Shown: in pieces, positions 35,105 to 49,126 of the stretch
How the letters are laid out: the number at the start of each line of letters is the position of its first letter
Numbering within the stretch: position 1 is the stretch's first letter
Origin: Raphanus sativus
Lineage: Eukaryota > Streptophyta > Magnoliopsida > Brassicales > Brassicaceae
Direction of reading: 5' to 3'
Assembly (NCBI RefSeq): GCF_000801105.2
Contig: NC_079511.1
Location: 20,979,792 to 21,043,791, forward strand
DNA: 64,000 nucleotides
Translations under genes and position numbers: made by a program
Notes under the pieces: model-generated
What the model saw: the letters and a program-made list of their open reading frames with translations, nothing else
The model's database searches: none
What the model was told of the DNA's origin: nothing

Positions 35105-38100
35105 AAGCTTGTATCCTAGACCTAGCCTATCAACTCCCAAAAGCCAGAACCAAGCCTTTTAAATTCCTTAATTACATTACAAAGCATCCGAGTTTCGCTC
35201 AGGTTGTTTATGACGGTTGGTTGCGTGCTGGAAGTGAGAGTCAAAGCCTTGCCCATTTGTGCTGGAAGCTGAAATTGATAAAGAGTGACTTAAAACATCT
35301 AAATAGAGAGAATTTTTCTAAAATTCAAGAGAGAGTTTCTGAAACTTATTGTTTGCTTCAACTTGTGCATGTACAAGCTCTCCAAAACCCTACCCCAGCC
35401 ACATTCCAAGCAGAGAGAGATTTGCACCAGAAATGGTTATTCCTAATAGACATTGAAGAATGCTATTTCAGAAAGAAGTCTCGGATAAACTGGTTAACAT
35501 AAGGGGACATGAACACTACCTTCTTTCATCGGATGTGTCAGGTTCGAGCTAACTACAATGCCATAAGGAGCTTTATGACGTGCACTGGTGATTGGATTAC
35601 AGACCCGCTTGCTATAAGTGATCACGCCGTCACTCACTTCCAGTCTGTGCTTGGACCCCCACCTTACTGCTTGTTTGGGATTTTCACCCCTGCTAGCTGG
35701 TTCATGGAGACTTGTAGCTACCGATGCTCTGCTCAGATTGCTCAACAGATGAGAGCTATGCCAACCCCTAAGGAGATCAAACGAACTATGTTTAAATTAG
35801 ACCCCATTAAAGCTCCAAGGCCTGATGGTCTTACCTCGGGATTTTTCAAGGCAGCTTGGAGTGTCTTGGGGATGAAGTCGTGAACTCCATAACTAACTTC
35901 TTTTCCTCTGCGTTCCTGCCCTCTTCTCTAAATGCTACCATTCTGTCGCTGGTTCCGAAATTCTCAGGAGCTTCTCAGATCACTCAGTTTCGCCCCATAT
36001 ACTGCCTCAATACTCTATATAAAGTCATCTCTCGCATCTTGGTTAAGCGTCTGAAACTCTGCTTGCCTTACCTGATTCTCCCCTGTCAAACAGTGTTCGT
36101 TAAAGATAGGCTGCTAGTGGAAAACACGGTTCTTGCAAGTGAATTGATAAATGGCTATCACAAGAACAAGAAGCCTAAGAAGATTACCATTAAGGTAGAC
36201 ATTGCAAAGGCGTTTGACACCCTCTTGTGGGAGTTTATGTTTGCTACTCTTGATGCCTTGCAGATTCCCGACCAGTTTGTTGCTTGGCTGAAGGCCTGTA
36301 TCTGCACAACAAGTTTTATGGTGGGTTATAATGGTACTGTCAACGGCTATTTCAAAGGATCAAGAGGACTAAGACAAGGGGACCCTCTCTCACCTTACTT
36401 ATTTGTTATAGCAATGAACTATCTCTCCCATCTTCTTAACAGGGCCGCGGTGGAGAATAAGCTCAAATATCACTCTCAGTGCAAGTCCACAAAGCTCACC
36501 TATCTCTCCTTTGCAGACGATCTTCTGATTTTCATTGATGGCTCTCTGGAATCAGTGCAACAGGTTCTCTCAGTGCTTCGAGAGTTTGAACTTCGGTCTG
36601 GGTTGAAAGTTAGCATGGAGAAAAGCAGTTTCTTTGCATTTGGTCTAGAAGATCAAGAGCTCCAAACTATTCAAGCAAGTACGGGAATGTGAATGGGGAC
36701 TTTACCTGTCAGATATCTTGGAGTACTGCTGAACTCTAGGAAAATGAACCTCACTAACTGCGAGCCACTACTGCAACAAATAAAAGCAAGGTTCCCTTCC
36801 TGGTCAGTAAAAACTCTATCATTTGTGGGAAGACATTTGCTAATAAAAACTGTGATATCGGGTATTACCACATTCTAGTGCTCCTCCTTTATTTTACCGA
36901 AGGCGTGTATAGGCAAGGATAACTCTATGTGTAGTGTGTTTCTTTGGAAAGAAGATGTGAGAGCAGGAACACAGAGAGAGTCTCTTGGGATGTTGTCACC
37001 AAACCGAAATGTCAAGGAGGCTTAGGAGTTAAAAACCTATCTGTCTAAAATAGGGCTTGCTGTCTGCGATTGATCTGGTTACTTTTCTTCAGGAGTGGTT
37101 CTGTTTGGGTTGCTTGGTTCAAGGAGGTTGTTCTCAAAGGCTCGCTTAGCAACTACTGGACAACGAAGTCTAACCCCTCCTTCTCTTGGCTGGCCAATAA
37201 ACTCTTAAAGCTGCGATCAATAGTTTATCCCATTATCAATATGAGAGTTCAAAGTGGCCAATCAGCACGGTTTTGGTTTGATAATTGGACCCCCTTCGAG
37301 AGTTTAAATGTGTACCTTAATGGTCCTCTATCAGGATTGGGTATCCGGCTAAAGAAACTGTGTCCTCTATCTGCATAAATGGAAAATGGCAGCTTCCCCC
37401 TGCAAGATCAGAAGCACAACTTCAACTACAAGGCTACCTCACTACTGTGGAGCTATATGGAGAAAATGACTACTATGAGTGGGAGATGAATAGAAAAATT
37501 GCTGAGAAATACTCAACAAGCGAAGTCTATACATAGCTCAGTGTAGATGCACCTCAGGTTCGGTGGGAAACTTTGATCTGGATTAAGAGAGGGATACTGA
37601 GGCACTGCTTTCATGCTTGGTTAGTAATTCAGGATCAGCTATCTACTCGCGATCGACTGATACGATGGGGTCTCCAAACTGATCATCTTTGTCTGCTTTG
37701 TAACAATCAAAGCGAATCTCGTAACCATCTCTTCCAGGAATGTGATTATAGTTATGATCTATGGACCTCAATTGCAGGGAGGTTACATGCAACCGAGGTG
37801 TACCTGGGATGAAACGCTGACCCAGCTCATGTCCCTTCCTGCTTCAAACTCTCAAACTGCTCTTGCTCTCCTCGCCTGGCAGGCGATGATCTATGCGCTG
37901 TGGATTGAAAGGAACTCGAGGCTCCACTCCAACACATTCAAGTCGGTGGATACTCTCTTTGTCACTCTGGATAGACAGATTAGGAACAAGACACATAGTT
38001 TCAGACATGCAAACCCTCGATCCTCATCTCAGATGCTTCAAAACTAGCTGCGATTTGCTTGATTTCACTCGTGAATTGGAAGGGGATTTTGCTAACTAAA

Positions 38101-38270
38101 CCAGTCACGGGGTCTCTTTAGGTTTCAACTAGGTTCTCTAACTATGGGTTTCTGTTATGATGTTATGTAATGGGCAAGGCCCGCTAACTATAGGCTATGG
38201 GCTTATAACTCTTTTTCTTTTTTTTTAGCTATTTAATATGAAAGCTTTTTTTCAAAAATAAAAATCTTCA
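35105..38270 (+). pseudogene. 5'-truncated L1-type LINE (ORF2: linker, reverse transcriptase, zinc-binding domain)
   Basis: It starts inside ORF2 (AYQLPKARTKPFKFLNY at about 35125). The reverse transcriptase spans 35509-36690: QFRPIYCLNTLYKVISRIL, KVDIAKAFDTLLWEF, GLRQGDPLSPYLF and the catalytic SFADDLL (FADD in place of YADD). The thumb and the zf-RVT region follow (RDRLIRWGLQTDHLCLLC, about 37650-37700). The 3' untranslated region ends near 38270 in a T-rich and A-rich tail. Stops and frameshifts occur at about 35503, 35880, 36690, 36878, 37050 and 37378, so it is dead. The endonuclease and ORF1 are missing, as expected for 5' truncation. Confidence 0.9.
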
Positions 38271-38468
38271 CTGATATAATCTGTGTGCGTGTGAACGAAA
38301 TGATGAGAAAATTCATTAACAAAAGAAAAAAAAAGCATCGAAATGAAAAACCGTGAGTTTCCTTTGTTTTAGAATTGGGTATAATAATGTAACTGCCCTC
38401 TACTAACAATTCAATTTAATCATTGTAAACGTGGTTGCAAATTCTTAGCCAAAAAACATGCTTGTAAA

Positions 38469-39001
38469 TTAAGATCTATGTGGTAACATGTAAGAGGTAA
38501 CAAGAGCAATACAATTTTTTTTATCAATTCTATTACTGTTATTGAAAACAGAAGCATCTATAGATCTAAATCTCTACACATCATCTAGACATGTATCAGC
38601 TCCATCCAATGCAGCAGAATTAATTTCATGTTCATCCCCGCACCATCACCAGAATCTAAATTCTCAAAAGCTTCCTTGAGGTTTCCAATCGTGCTCTTGT
38701 ATTCATCTATGCATGATCTATAAGCTAACTTTGATTGTGGGTCAACTCGTCCATCGATAATATATTGGAGTCTTTTGAGTGTTTGTGTGACTATTGCTTG
38801 TGTTGCATCAAGTGTGGTTTTTGCCAAGGCTTAAAGTTTATGAGATGCGAATTTTAAATTTAGGAAGTTAAGACAGAAAGAATCCAAAGTTTTGTCACAG
38901 ATTGTGCTCATCTCTGAACTAGTGATTGCGTACGAGGAACTGAGGAACATAAGCAACATGAGAGAATACAAGAATGCAGTGCTTCTTAGATTCACAACCA
39001 T
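38469..39001 (-). pseudogene. PMEI1: Pectin methylesterase inhibitor pseudogene, copy 1 (PMEI1-like)
   Basis: The minus strand reads from MVVNLRSTAFLYSLMLLMFL, a signal peptide, through ITSSEMSTICDKTLDSFC, the conserved first cysteine pair region, to the C-terminal IALVTSYMLPHRS and a stop at 38469. An in-frame stop after KFASHKL (about 38833) replaces a Gln codon expected there. A frameshift near 38628 and a further stop follow. The intact protein would be a secreted inhibitor of pectin methylesterase in the cell wall, with four conserved Cys in a helical bundle. This copy keeps the native 3' end, unlike copy 2. Confidence 0.85.
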
Positions 39002-39104
39002 TCTTTAGTTTCTCTGCTTTTTGCGTTTTTCAAGTTTATGGTAAAAAACAATATCTGAAACAATTGAATATTTATATAGAGAAATTATCGTCCAACGCAT
39101 TAGT

Positions 39105-39468
39105 CAAAACATAATCAAGGATAGTTGTTGATTTGAGCAATGCAAAAATGTTTGTCATTGTTAAAAGAACTACAAATCAACACAGTAATAACACAATATC
39201 TCTCCAAGGATTGACACCTAAGCATTTCAAAAGCCTGTGAGAGTGTCATGTCAATTAATGAAAAAAGTTTGAAAAACCAATCAAAACGTTATATACTTCC
39301 ATGTCAATATACAACTAAGAAATTGTTTTTCATCTCTATTGTGTTTACAGCTTTGCTCTTTGTTCATTGTTCATATCAACCATGGAAAATCACTCGACAC
39401 ATGTGTGAGGTTTTGAAAAAACAGAGTGATAATCAGATGGGCTCTCTCTCTCTGTTTCTAAAGAATAA
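39105..39468. other. Unassigned sequence inside the duplicated spacer
   Basis: It lies between the point where copy 1 of the duplicated spacer stops matching copy 2 and the left LTR of the copia element. It is non-coding apart from a short frame at 39248-39517 that runs into the LTR. It could be part of a larger inserted element. Confidence 0.4.
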
Positions 39469-39678
39469 CGAGTCTCCAGTGTTGCCCTGGTCTTTAGGAG
39501 ATTCTCACGTTTATTGAGTCAATAAAAATTTCCTAGTTTATATGAAACTACATCTATTTGTTGAGCTTATTTCGATTATTGTTGTTATCTGATTTTTCTA
39601 CTTAAGCTTTTTAATGCTCTTTGACGGCAATAAGAAGAAACAGTTTCAATATTATATTCTTGATATTTGTTTCTTACA
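39469..39678 (+). repeat. Left LTR of the copia element
   Basis: About 210 bp, matching the right LTR from GAGTCTCCAG to TTTCTTACA. The outer end starts CG where the right LTR has TG, presumably a mutation. Visible differences between the LTRs include a 13-bp gap (TTTATTTTATGAG), so insertion is not very recent. No identical 5-bp target duplication is evident. Confidence 0.75.
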
Positions 39679-40379
39679 AGTAGTATCTGAGTTTGTATAC
39701 TAATCTATTGCCAGCCAGAGTTAGAGAAAACACAATGAGTGAAAAGGAGTCATCGTTGAGCATACCGAAGTTTGATGGGGATTATGAGCATTTGGGCTAT
39801 GCTCATGGAGAAATTGTTGAGATCCAAGGAGTTGTGGGATATCATTGAAACTAGAGTAGTGACGATGGAGAGGAATATGATACTAATGGGGCAGCAGCGG
39901 ACTGAGCTTGCCGAGCAGAAGCTGAAGGATGGAAAATAAATAATTATTTATTTGCTTCCATTAACAAAATATCCTGAAGACTATTCCGAAGATGGAGAGT
40001 TCGAGAGATATCTGGGAGTTCATGAAGGAAAAGTATCAAGGGAACAAGCGTGTTCAGAGTGCTCAGGAGAAATTTCGAGATACTTGAAATGAGGGAAGGT
40101 GATACAGTTATGGACTACTTTGGAAGAGTAATGGTCGTGGCTGACGACATGAGAAATCTTGGAAAAGATATGCCGTATGACAAAGTAGTAGAGAAGGTAC
40201 TACGTACGCTGGTTAAGAAGTTCACGTATGTGGTCTCTGCCATAAAAGAGTCGAACGATATCAAGGAGCTTAAAGTGGATGAATTTCAAAGTTCTTTGCT
40301 TGTTCATGAGCAGAATCTCAGTAAGCATGAAGGTGAAGAACATGATTTGAAGATGCAGGGTGAGAGAGATTGAAGTGGA

Positions 40380-40675
40380 CAATTTCAAGGCAGAGGAGGA
40401 TTCTATTAACGCCGTGGAAGAAGAGGATACAAAGGAGGTAGAGGTGGACGTGGTAATGGAAGTTTCAGCCGAAGTAACATAGAGTGCTTCAAGTCTCATA
40501 AAATGGGTCACTTTAAGAATGAATGTTCAGTTTCAAGGACGAGGAGAATCCTATTAAAGCCGTGAAAGAAGAGGATACATAGAAGGTGGAGGTGGATGTG
40601 GTAATAAAAATTCCAACCAAAGCAACATAGAGTGCTTCAAGTGTCATAAGATGAGTCACTTTAAGAATGAATGTC
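40380..40675 (+). repeat. Tandem duplication of the zinc-knuckle segment in copia gag
   Basis: Two adjacent copies of about 148 bp (40380-40527 and 40528-40675), each covering the Gly/Arg-rich stretch and the CCHC box. Copy 1 reads CFKSHKMGHFKNEC, so its second Cys is lost. Copy 2 reads CFKCHKMSHFKNEC, with all four ligands present. Confidence 0.85.
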
Positions 40676-43231
40676 CAATCTGGGAGAGAGGAGCCAATTA
40701 CGCTAAGTTAGAGGAAGATGTGTTGCTGATGGCACATATAGCGGAAGAAACAGAAAACATGTGGTACCTAGACTCATGCTGCAGTAATCACATGTGTGGG
40801 ACAAAGTGGTGGTTTTCTGAATTCGATGGAAGCTTTCGCCAACAAGTGAAGTTAGGAGACAACATAAGGATGCAAGTTGAAGGAAATGGGATCTTGATGA
40901 TGGAGATAATCAGGACTACACAAGTAATATCATCTCTTTACTTTGTGCTAGGACTGCGAAACAACTTATTGACCGTTGGGCAGTTGCAACAAATGGGTCT
41001 AAAGATCGTGATAGAAGATTACGAGTGCAGAATCTGGCACAAAGAGCAGAAACGTGTGATCATGCAATCAAAGATGTTTATCAACAGGATGTTTGTGATC
41101 TGAGCAATCATCAGAGGACCAAGATATGGTTTGGAGGCGAATCAAGTCAGTGATGAAACCAATGAAGAAATCTGGAATAAGAGATTTGGACACTTGAGTC
41201 TCAACAGTTTGGCAACTCTTGTGGACAAAGAGATAGTTATTGGCTTGCCAAAGATCACGACAACAGGAGAGGTATGTGAAATATGCATGAAAGGAAGGAA
41301 GATCAGAGCCAATACTTAACTGCAGCTCTACACTGGTAAGATGGAGCAAGCACTAACCGGTGGTGGACCATCTAAGGGTATTTGGTTGTACGGAATATGC
41401 ACGTATACCATATGAGAGAAGAACGAATCTAGATGAGAAGAGCATTCCTTGTGTTATGTTTGAAGTAAGCAAGGAGTCTAAGGCGTATACTATATGATAA
41501 ATCATGTACACAAGAGGATTATAATAAGTAAAGATGTGCAGTTTGATGAAGCTAGAAGTTGGGATCGGGAAGAGAAGATTGAGGACACAATAATGTTGGA
41601 GGATGCAGGAGATACATAAAACGTTAGGGAGTCTGGAGGAATGCATGTCTCTCAAGATACCAATGTTACTGATGAGGAAGGAGAAGAGGAAGTAACAAAC
41701 GATGAAGTAGGAGTTGAGAATACATAAGAGCAGTCTGGTGCGAGTAGGAGTGCAATCAGAACTGGAAAAATGTGCAAAAACCATCATGGATGAAGGAATA
41801 TGTGTGTGAGGGACTCAGCATGATAGTAGAGCAAGAAGAAGATGAGATTATGGCTCTGGTGGTTGCGGTTGAAGATCCAGAAACCTTTGAAAAATCCGCA
41901 AAGTATGAGAAGTGGAGGAAGGCTATAGAGGCTGAGATGAAAGCGATCAATGATAATAACACATGGGAGTTAGTAGATGTGCCAGAAGGTGTTATAGTAA
42001 TTGGAGTCAAGTGGGGTTTACAAGACAAAACTCAACGAGAAGTAGACAATTTCAATGCAAGTCTAGTGGCGAAGGGATATCACCAAACATATGGAGTCGA
42101 TTTTTATGAAGTTTTTGCAACTGTTGATAAGTGGGATACCATCAAGCTCATTCTCGGTTTTGCTGCACAAGAAGGATGGGTGGTTCTACAACTTGAGGTT
42201 AAAAGTGCCTTCTTACAAGGGGATTTAAGTGAGGACGTATTTGTGGAGCAACCGAAGGGCTTCCATTTCGAAGTAGCAGGAGAAAGTGAGAAGGTTTACA
42301 AGCTGCAAAAGGCTCTTTATGGACTTAGACATGCGATAAGGGTTTGTTATAGTAGAATAGAGAGCTATTTCCAAGAGAGGGGTTCAAGAAGTGCTATTGT
42401 GAGCATAAACTCTTCACCAAAGGAGAGAAAGAGGGAGTCTTGATATTGGCCTGTATGTAGAAGATCCTATTTATACAAGCAATTTCACAACAATGCTTGA
42501 AGACTTCACAAGCGCAATAGAGAAAGAATTTGCCATGACAGACCTTGGCAAGATGAAGTACTTTTTGGAAGTGGAAGTAACTTAGAATGAGAAGGGATCT
42601 TCATATGTCATGAAAAGTATGTTGAGAAGACTTTGAAGAAATATGGCACGGAGAACTGCAACTCAGTTAGAAATCCCATGGTTACAGGAACCAAATTGAG
42701 CAAAGTGGGAAATGGGACTAGTGTGGATCCTACATCCTTCAAACAGCTAGTTGGGAGCTTAAGATACTTGACAGCAACCAGACCAGACCTTATCTACTTA
42801 GTCAACATGGTCAGCCGGTTTATGGAGAGTCCAGGAGAACCGCATTTGGCAGCTGCTAAACGTAACCTAAGGTATGTTAAGGGAACAAGTGATTTTGGGA
42901 TTCAGTATAGAAGAAGTAGAAACGCTGGTTTGGTAAGATATGTCGATAGCAATTACGCAGAAGATGAAGATTATAGGAAGAGTACAACTGGCTATGCATT
43001 TATGCTTAGAGGTGGTGCGGTTTCTTGGGATTCAAAGAAGCAGCCAATTGTTACTATGTCAACTATAGAAGCTGAGTATGTAGATGCAGTATATGGAGCA
43101 TGAAAAATCTCAGACATAATAACGAAAGCGGAAAAACTTGACGTGTTTGAAGCTTCGAGGAATGTTAGGAATTGGTCAGTTAGAAGTTTAAACTGAAATA
43201 AGGAATTCTAGTTTAAAGGATTGAGGTATAA

Positions 43232-43453
43232 TGAGTCTCCAGAGTTGTCCTAGTCTTTAGGAGATTTTCACGTTTATTTTATGAGTTTATTGAGTCAATA
43301 ACAAGTTCCTAGTTTATAGGAAACTACCTCTATCTGTTGAGCTTATTTCGATTTTGATTGCTATTTGATTTTGCTGTTTAAGCTTTGTATTGATCTTTGA
43401 CGTCAATACAAGAAACAGTTTCAGTATTCTATTCTTGATCTTTCTTTCTTACA
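43232..43453 (+). repeat. Right LTR of the copia element
   Basis: About 222 bp, starting TGAGTCTCC and ending TTTCTTACA. It is preceded by a purine-rich AAAGGATTGAGG that can serve as a polypurine tract. Confidence 0.75.
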
Positions 43454-44790
43454 ATTTCACCGCTACTACCTTCTAACACAGAAGATTTGTCTTCTTCGAT
43501 GCACAGATCGATTCGAGCCGAGAATTGAATCGTGGGATGTGTTTTAATTCTGAAGGTAAAGTTTCAAAAAAGAGATTAAACCACAAGTGGCTTGGTTTGT
43601 TCCATTGCAGGAAGCATCAATATAAGTTTTATTTTTCTTATTCTATAGATTTTTAGTTTAAAGGTTTCTGCTTGACCTTTTGTTCTTGTTCTGCAATGGT
43701 AAGTTCACAATGAGGTTGAAGTGTCTTCAGCAATATAAACCTTCTCGTAGCTTCCACGCAGATTCAATATCATACTTATGTTACTGGAAGATACATGTGA
43801 TTACGCATATACTTAAAGATCTAAGCTGACAACTTCATTTGTGAATTGTAGTTAGTCATCTAACTTCTCAAACAAATTTACTATCTTTTCTGGCACATAT
43901 GAAAAACTTTGTTGATTGCTAGGTAGCTGAACAAATAATCTCAATCATAGAGGAGCTAAAGTATGAAAAGTCTCCATCACAGAACATGTTTCTTGCTTCT
44001 TTTATCCACTCCACTTTTTCAAGAATTTGCTTTTTTTTTCTGGTATGTTGCATTGCTTAACCACAAAAAACCCATATGCACCTGAAAGGTACACTGGCGG
44101 ATCTTCCTTAGGTTCAGCAGCCTATGGACTATATTCAGCTCTCTAGTAGAAAATGTTGGACGTATCAAAGTTTTGCTGATTTTTTTGAACTGCGTTGTAT
44201 GCTCACTCGTGTGTCTGGAGATGCAGGTTATGTTTGCATCCTGCATCACATTGTGTGTATAACAGGACTGGAAACAACATACGGTCGTACACCGTGTAAG
44301 AGTTAAGAGAAGCAAGACTTCGAAACAGTGGAAGTTATTGGTCCACTTGCTTCATCCCCGGAAGATGCTCTATTGGTGTAAGTTGTTTCTCTCAATGCTT
44401 GGGTCCCTGCTGATGAAATCCTTCCACTCTGCAGAGCTTCCTGATGCCTACAAGACAGTGAGCATCTGATGCCTTTTTTGTCCACATGTTGGGCAAACTA
44501 AAATATTATCTGATTCATGACTGAAAATCAATCTCGTGGTTTTGTAAATCGAGAAGGATGAGGACCTCTAGCCGTAGCTTCCTGTCCTGTTATCAATGAA
44601 ATGTTATAATTTTTACATAGTTGTCTTGGTTTATAAGGTTTACATAGTTATCTCTAGGCTGTAGCCATTGTTGATTGTGTCTTATATTAACTTTATCAAC
44701 GAGATCAATACAAAGAAAAGGTTCGTATCATTCCCCTCACTGTTACCAAATAACAATTGCATTTCTAAAAATAATAAACAAACAAACAAA
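43454..44790. other. Unassigned sequence between copia and Helitron
   Basis: Composition is mixed with several short frames on both strands (44019-44315 -, 44124-44306 +). Pieces resemble transcribed host sequence with possible splice donors (for example GAAG|GTAAAG near 43555), but I recognise no family. It is part of about 8 kb that separates the halves of the duplicated PMEI1-LPD1 spacer. Confidence 0.4.
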
Positions 44791-45222
44791 TCTATCTTAT
44801 TAAAATAGAAGTACTTTAAGCTTTTGTTTGGTAATAGGATATGAATCTTTAAAAAAATTAAATTTTGTTTGGTAACAAAGATAATAGAGAATTTTGTATT
44901 TTCCTTATTTAAATGATAGATTTAAGTATTTAATGTATTTTCCTAATTTAAATAATAAATTTCTTTAATAGAATGAATCTTAACCAAAATAAATTTCCTT
45001 ATAGATTTTTTGTTAACATTAAATATTTTTCAATATTTATTAATAAAAATAATAAAATAAAAATCACACATCAAAATCAATTTATATATCATATAAATAA
45101 AATATAAAATATTTTATTTATAAATTGTTAGTATAACACTTTTATAATATAAGTCCAATTAGTTATAAATATTAGATTTTTATATGATACACTGTGATAT
45201 AATAGACGATTAAAATCACATA
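44791..45222 (+). mobile_element. 5' part of a Helitron of the 3496-4547 family
   Basis: It begins TCTATCTTATTAAAAT after A and matches 3496-4028 with small gaps (one of about 85 bp). Similarity stops at CACATA, exactly where a new Helitron-like 5' end begins. The 3' half of this family is not found to the right. Confidence 0.75.
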
Positions 45223-46767
45223 TCAATACTATTAAAACATGAGCGATATTTATCGACTACTTTTTGGACTATCGAAAAAGTCTATGTTGGTCATTTCTCT
45301 AATAATCTAATTAACTTAACATATTATATATATTCATATATTTATATATCTAATTTAATTGTAATTAAATATACATAATTCTTTAAATAGAAGAACTAAC
45401 TAACTAAGATATTATTTTTATAAACTAATGAATTTAATTTATATAAATACGAAATTTCTTTAAAAATAAATTAAATTTTATTTATTAATGTAATAAATAA
45501 TTATATATGTCTATTAATTCGTATATATACAACTATATATTAATCCTAATGAAAAAAACATACATGAAAACTTTTTATCTACTTACAAGTAGTCTAGATT
45601 AGACAATTTCATTGATTTATATTCTATTTTTTCTCTTACAACTAACTTAATTACTATTAAATATATACTATATTCAATCTATTATTTTAATATTTTCAAA
45701 ATAAGATATCTAAAAAGATATTGTCAAGTATCATTTTCCAAGATTTTATTTTACTAATATCTTTTAATATCTTTTTATTTAATATGTAAACATAATTTTT
45801 TTTTAAATAATTAGTTTTAGATAATAAAATTCGTATTAGTATTAATAAAATTATTTACAAATATTAATTCTTTCATTATAGAACAAGAAATAATACCCAT
45901 AATATTTATATTCATAATTAAATTAATACATCAACTAAATATAAAGTGACTTAATTCATTTATTAAATATTTTACAAATCATAAAAAAAAAATTAACATA
46001 CATTCATGAATTTTACCACATATACTTCAACGTATTAAAAAAAAAAGTAAATTAAGATATATAAAATAATAAATAATTACATAGTTAAATTAAAATATTA
46101 AACATAATTCAATATAGTATGATATGGGTTGAATGAAATATAGTTAATTTATATAATATTAAAGTAAGCTTTGACCAAGATAAAGATAAAAAATAAATTT
46201 TTACTGTAATTTACAGTTTTAAAATATAAGTAAATTAATAAGGACGGGTTATATAAATGAATTATCTTAGTTTCATAATTTTTTTTTTTAATTTTAATTT
46301 AATCTATAAATAAAAAATTTAATAAAAATACATGTATGAAATTTCTAATTTTCAGTAAATAAATTGTTGAAAAAAACTGATTCCGTATATCCGGGTCAGG
46401 AAAATATAAATATATTATCTTATTTCAAAAATAACAGAACGGTTTATATATCTCTTGAACAAAAAAAGAAAAATCATAATTGAACTGAAACAGAAATCCA
46501 AAACGAAAAACAACCTAAAACCAAAACCAAAACCGAAAACTGAACATCATATTTAAACATATTGGTGAACAAAAAGACGGGTTAAATAAATTTGTCAACA
46601 AAATATATATATATAAATATCTTATGTCCCAACGAGAATCATCAAAATGCAAACTTTTAAGATTGATAATAATCTTAGATATTTAACAAACCCAAAAGAT
46701 CAATGCATAAGATGATGACAAAAAAAAAAATCTTGCCCGCTCTTTGAAATGGCGGGTCAAACTCTAG
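45223..46767 (+). mobile_element. Helitron (about 1.5 kb) joined to the preceding fragment
   Basis: The 5' end TCAATACTATTAAAAC at 45223 follows A. The 3' end has a CCCGC...GCGGG hairpin (46736-46755) and GTCAAACTCTAG at 46767, followed by T. It is AT-rich and non-coding. Its 3' terminal 20 bases resemble those of the element ending at 1277. Confidence 0.65.
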
Positions 46768-47255
46768 TTAGTAGGAGATTAAAGCAGAAGAAACAAGCAG
46801 GCCATGAATGACCTAAACAGTGTTGTGATCGACTATTTTTTTTCTTTTATACGTGAACGTCATTGTGTTTTTTTTTTTGACGGAAATCATTGTGTTTTTT
46901 ATTACTCTATATTTTAACCATGTACTCCCATAAACAATTAAGTATTTAATTAACAAAAACTTGCCACCAAACATAATGATCTAAAAAAAGTTACATATTA
47001 CAGACAAAAAATCTCATCATCTCAAAAATATCAACAAATTTTAAAATATATAAAAATGCTTACAAATTTAAAATAAAAATTTCTCTTGAACATGTAATAA
47101 AAACCAACAGTATTAAAATCTACTAATAACAAAAAAATCAAATGATAAATTAATAACATAAAACTAAAAAATAAAATATAAAATATCAAGAAAAAATTTT
47201 AATTTAAAAATTCATCAAAAAAAAATTCTGCAGTGTAGCGCGGATATTTATCTAA
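46768..47255 (+). mobile_element. Sequence ending at a Helitron-like CTAA terminus
   Basis: It ends GCGCGGATATTTATCTAA at 47255, followed by T. The host sequence from 47256 onward (ATATAGTAAACAG) matches 49127 onward in the unoccupied copy of the duplicated spacer, so the right boundary is set by comparison. The left boundary of this insertion is unknown. It may be here, or as far left as about 39114, where the other half of the spacer stops matching. Confidence 0.55.
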
Positions 47256-48996
<1,741 letters not shown>

Positions 48997-49126
48997 TCTT
49001 TTGTTTCACTGCTTTTAGTTTTTTTTTTTCTTTCCAAGTTTATGGTAAGAAACAATATCTGAAACAATTGAGTATTTACATAGAGCAATTTTCGTCCACG
49101 CATTAGTCAACACAGAAAAACTACAA

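Larger units (their letters stand above)
39469..43453 (+). mobile_element. Copia (Ty1) LTR retrotransposon, Tnt1/Retrofit-like, defective
   Basis: Two LTRs bracket an internal region. After the left LTR comes TAGTATCTGAG, a mutated primer-binding site of the tRNA-Met type. Gag (39735-40680) ends in a CCHC zinc knuckle. Protease has YLDSCCSNHM (usual DSGCSNHM). GAG-pre-integrase has LLTVGQLQQMGL and IWNKRFGHLS. The integrase catalytic core is missing. Reverse transcriptase starts at about 41885 (KWRKAIEAEMKAINDNNTWEL). RNase H includes RDPLIYLVNMVSRFM-like and KKQPIVTMSTIEAEYV segments to about 43100. Stops and frameshifts (39848, 41102, 41319, 42440, 42584) make it non-functional. It lies within the spacer of the PMEI1-LPD1 duplication. 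Confidence 0.88.
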
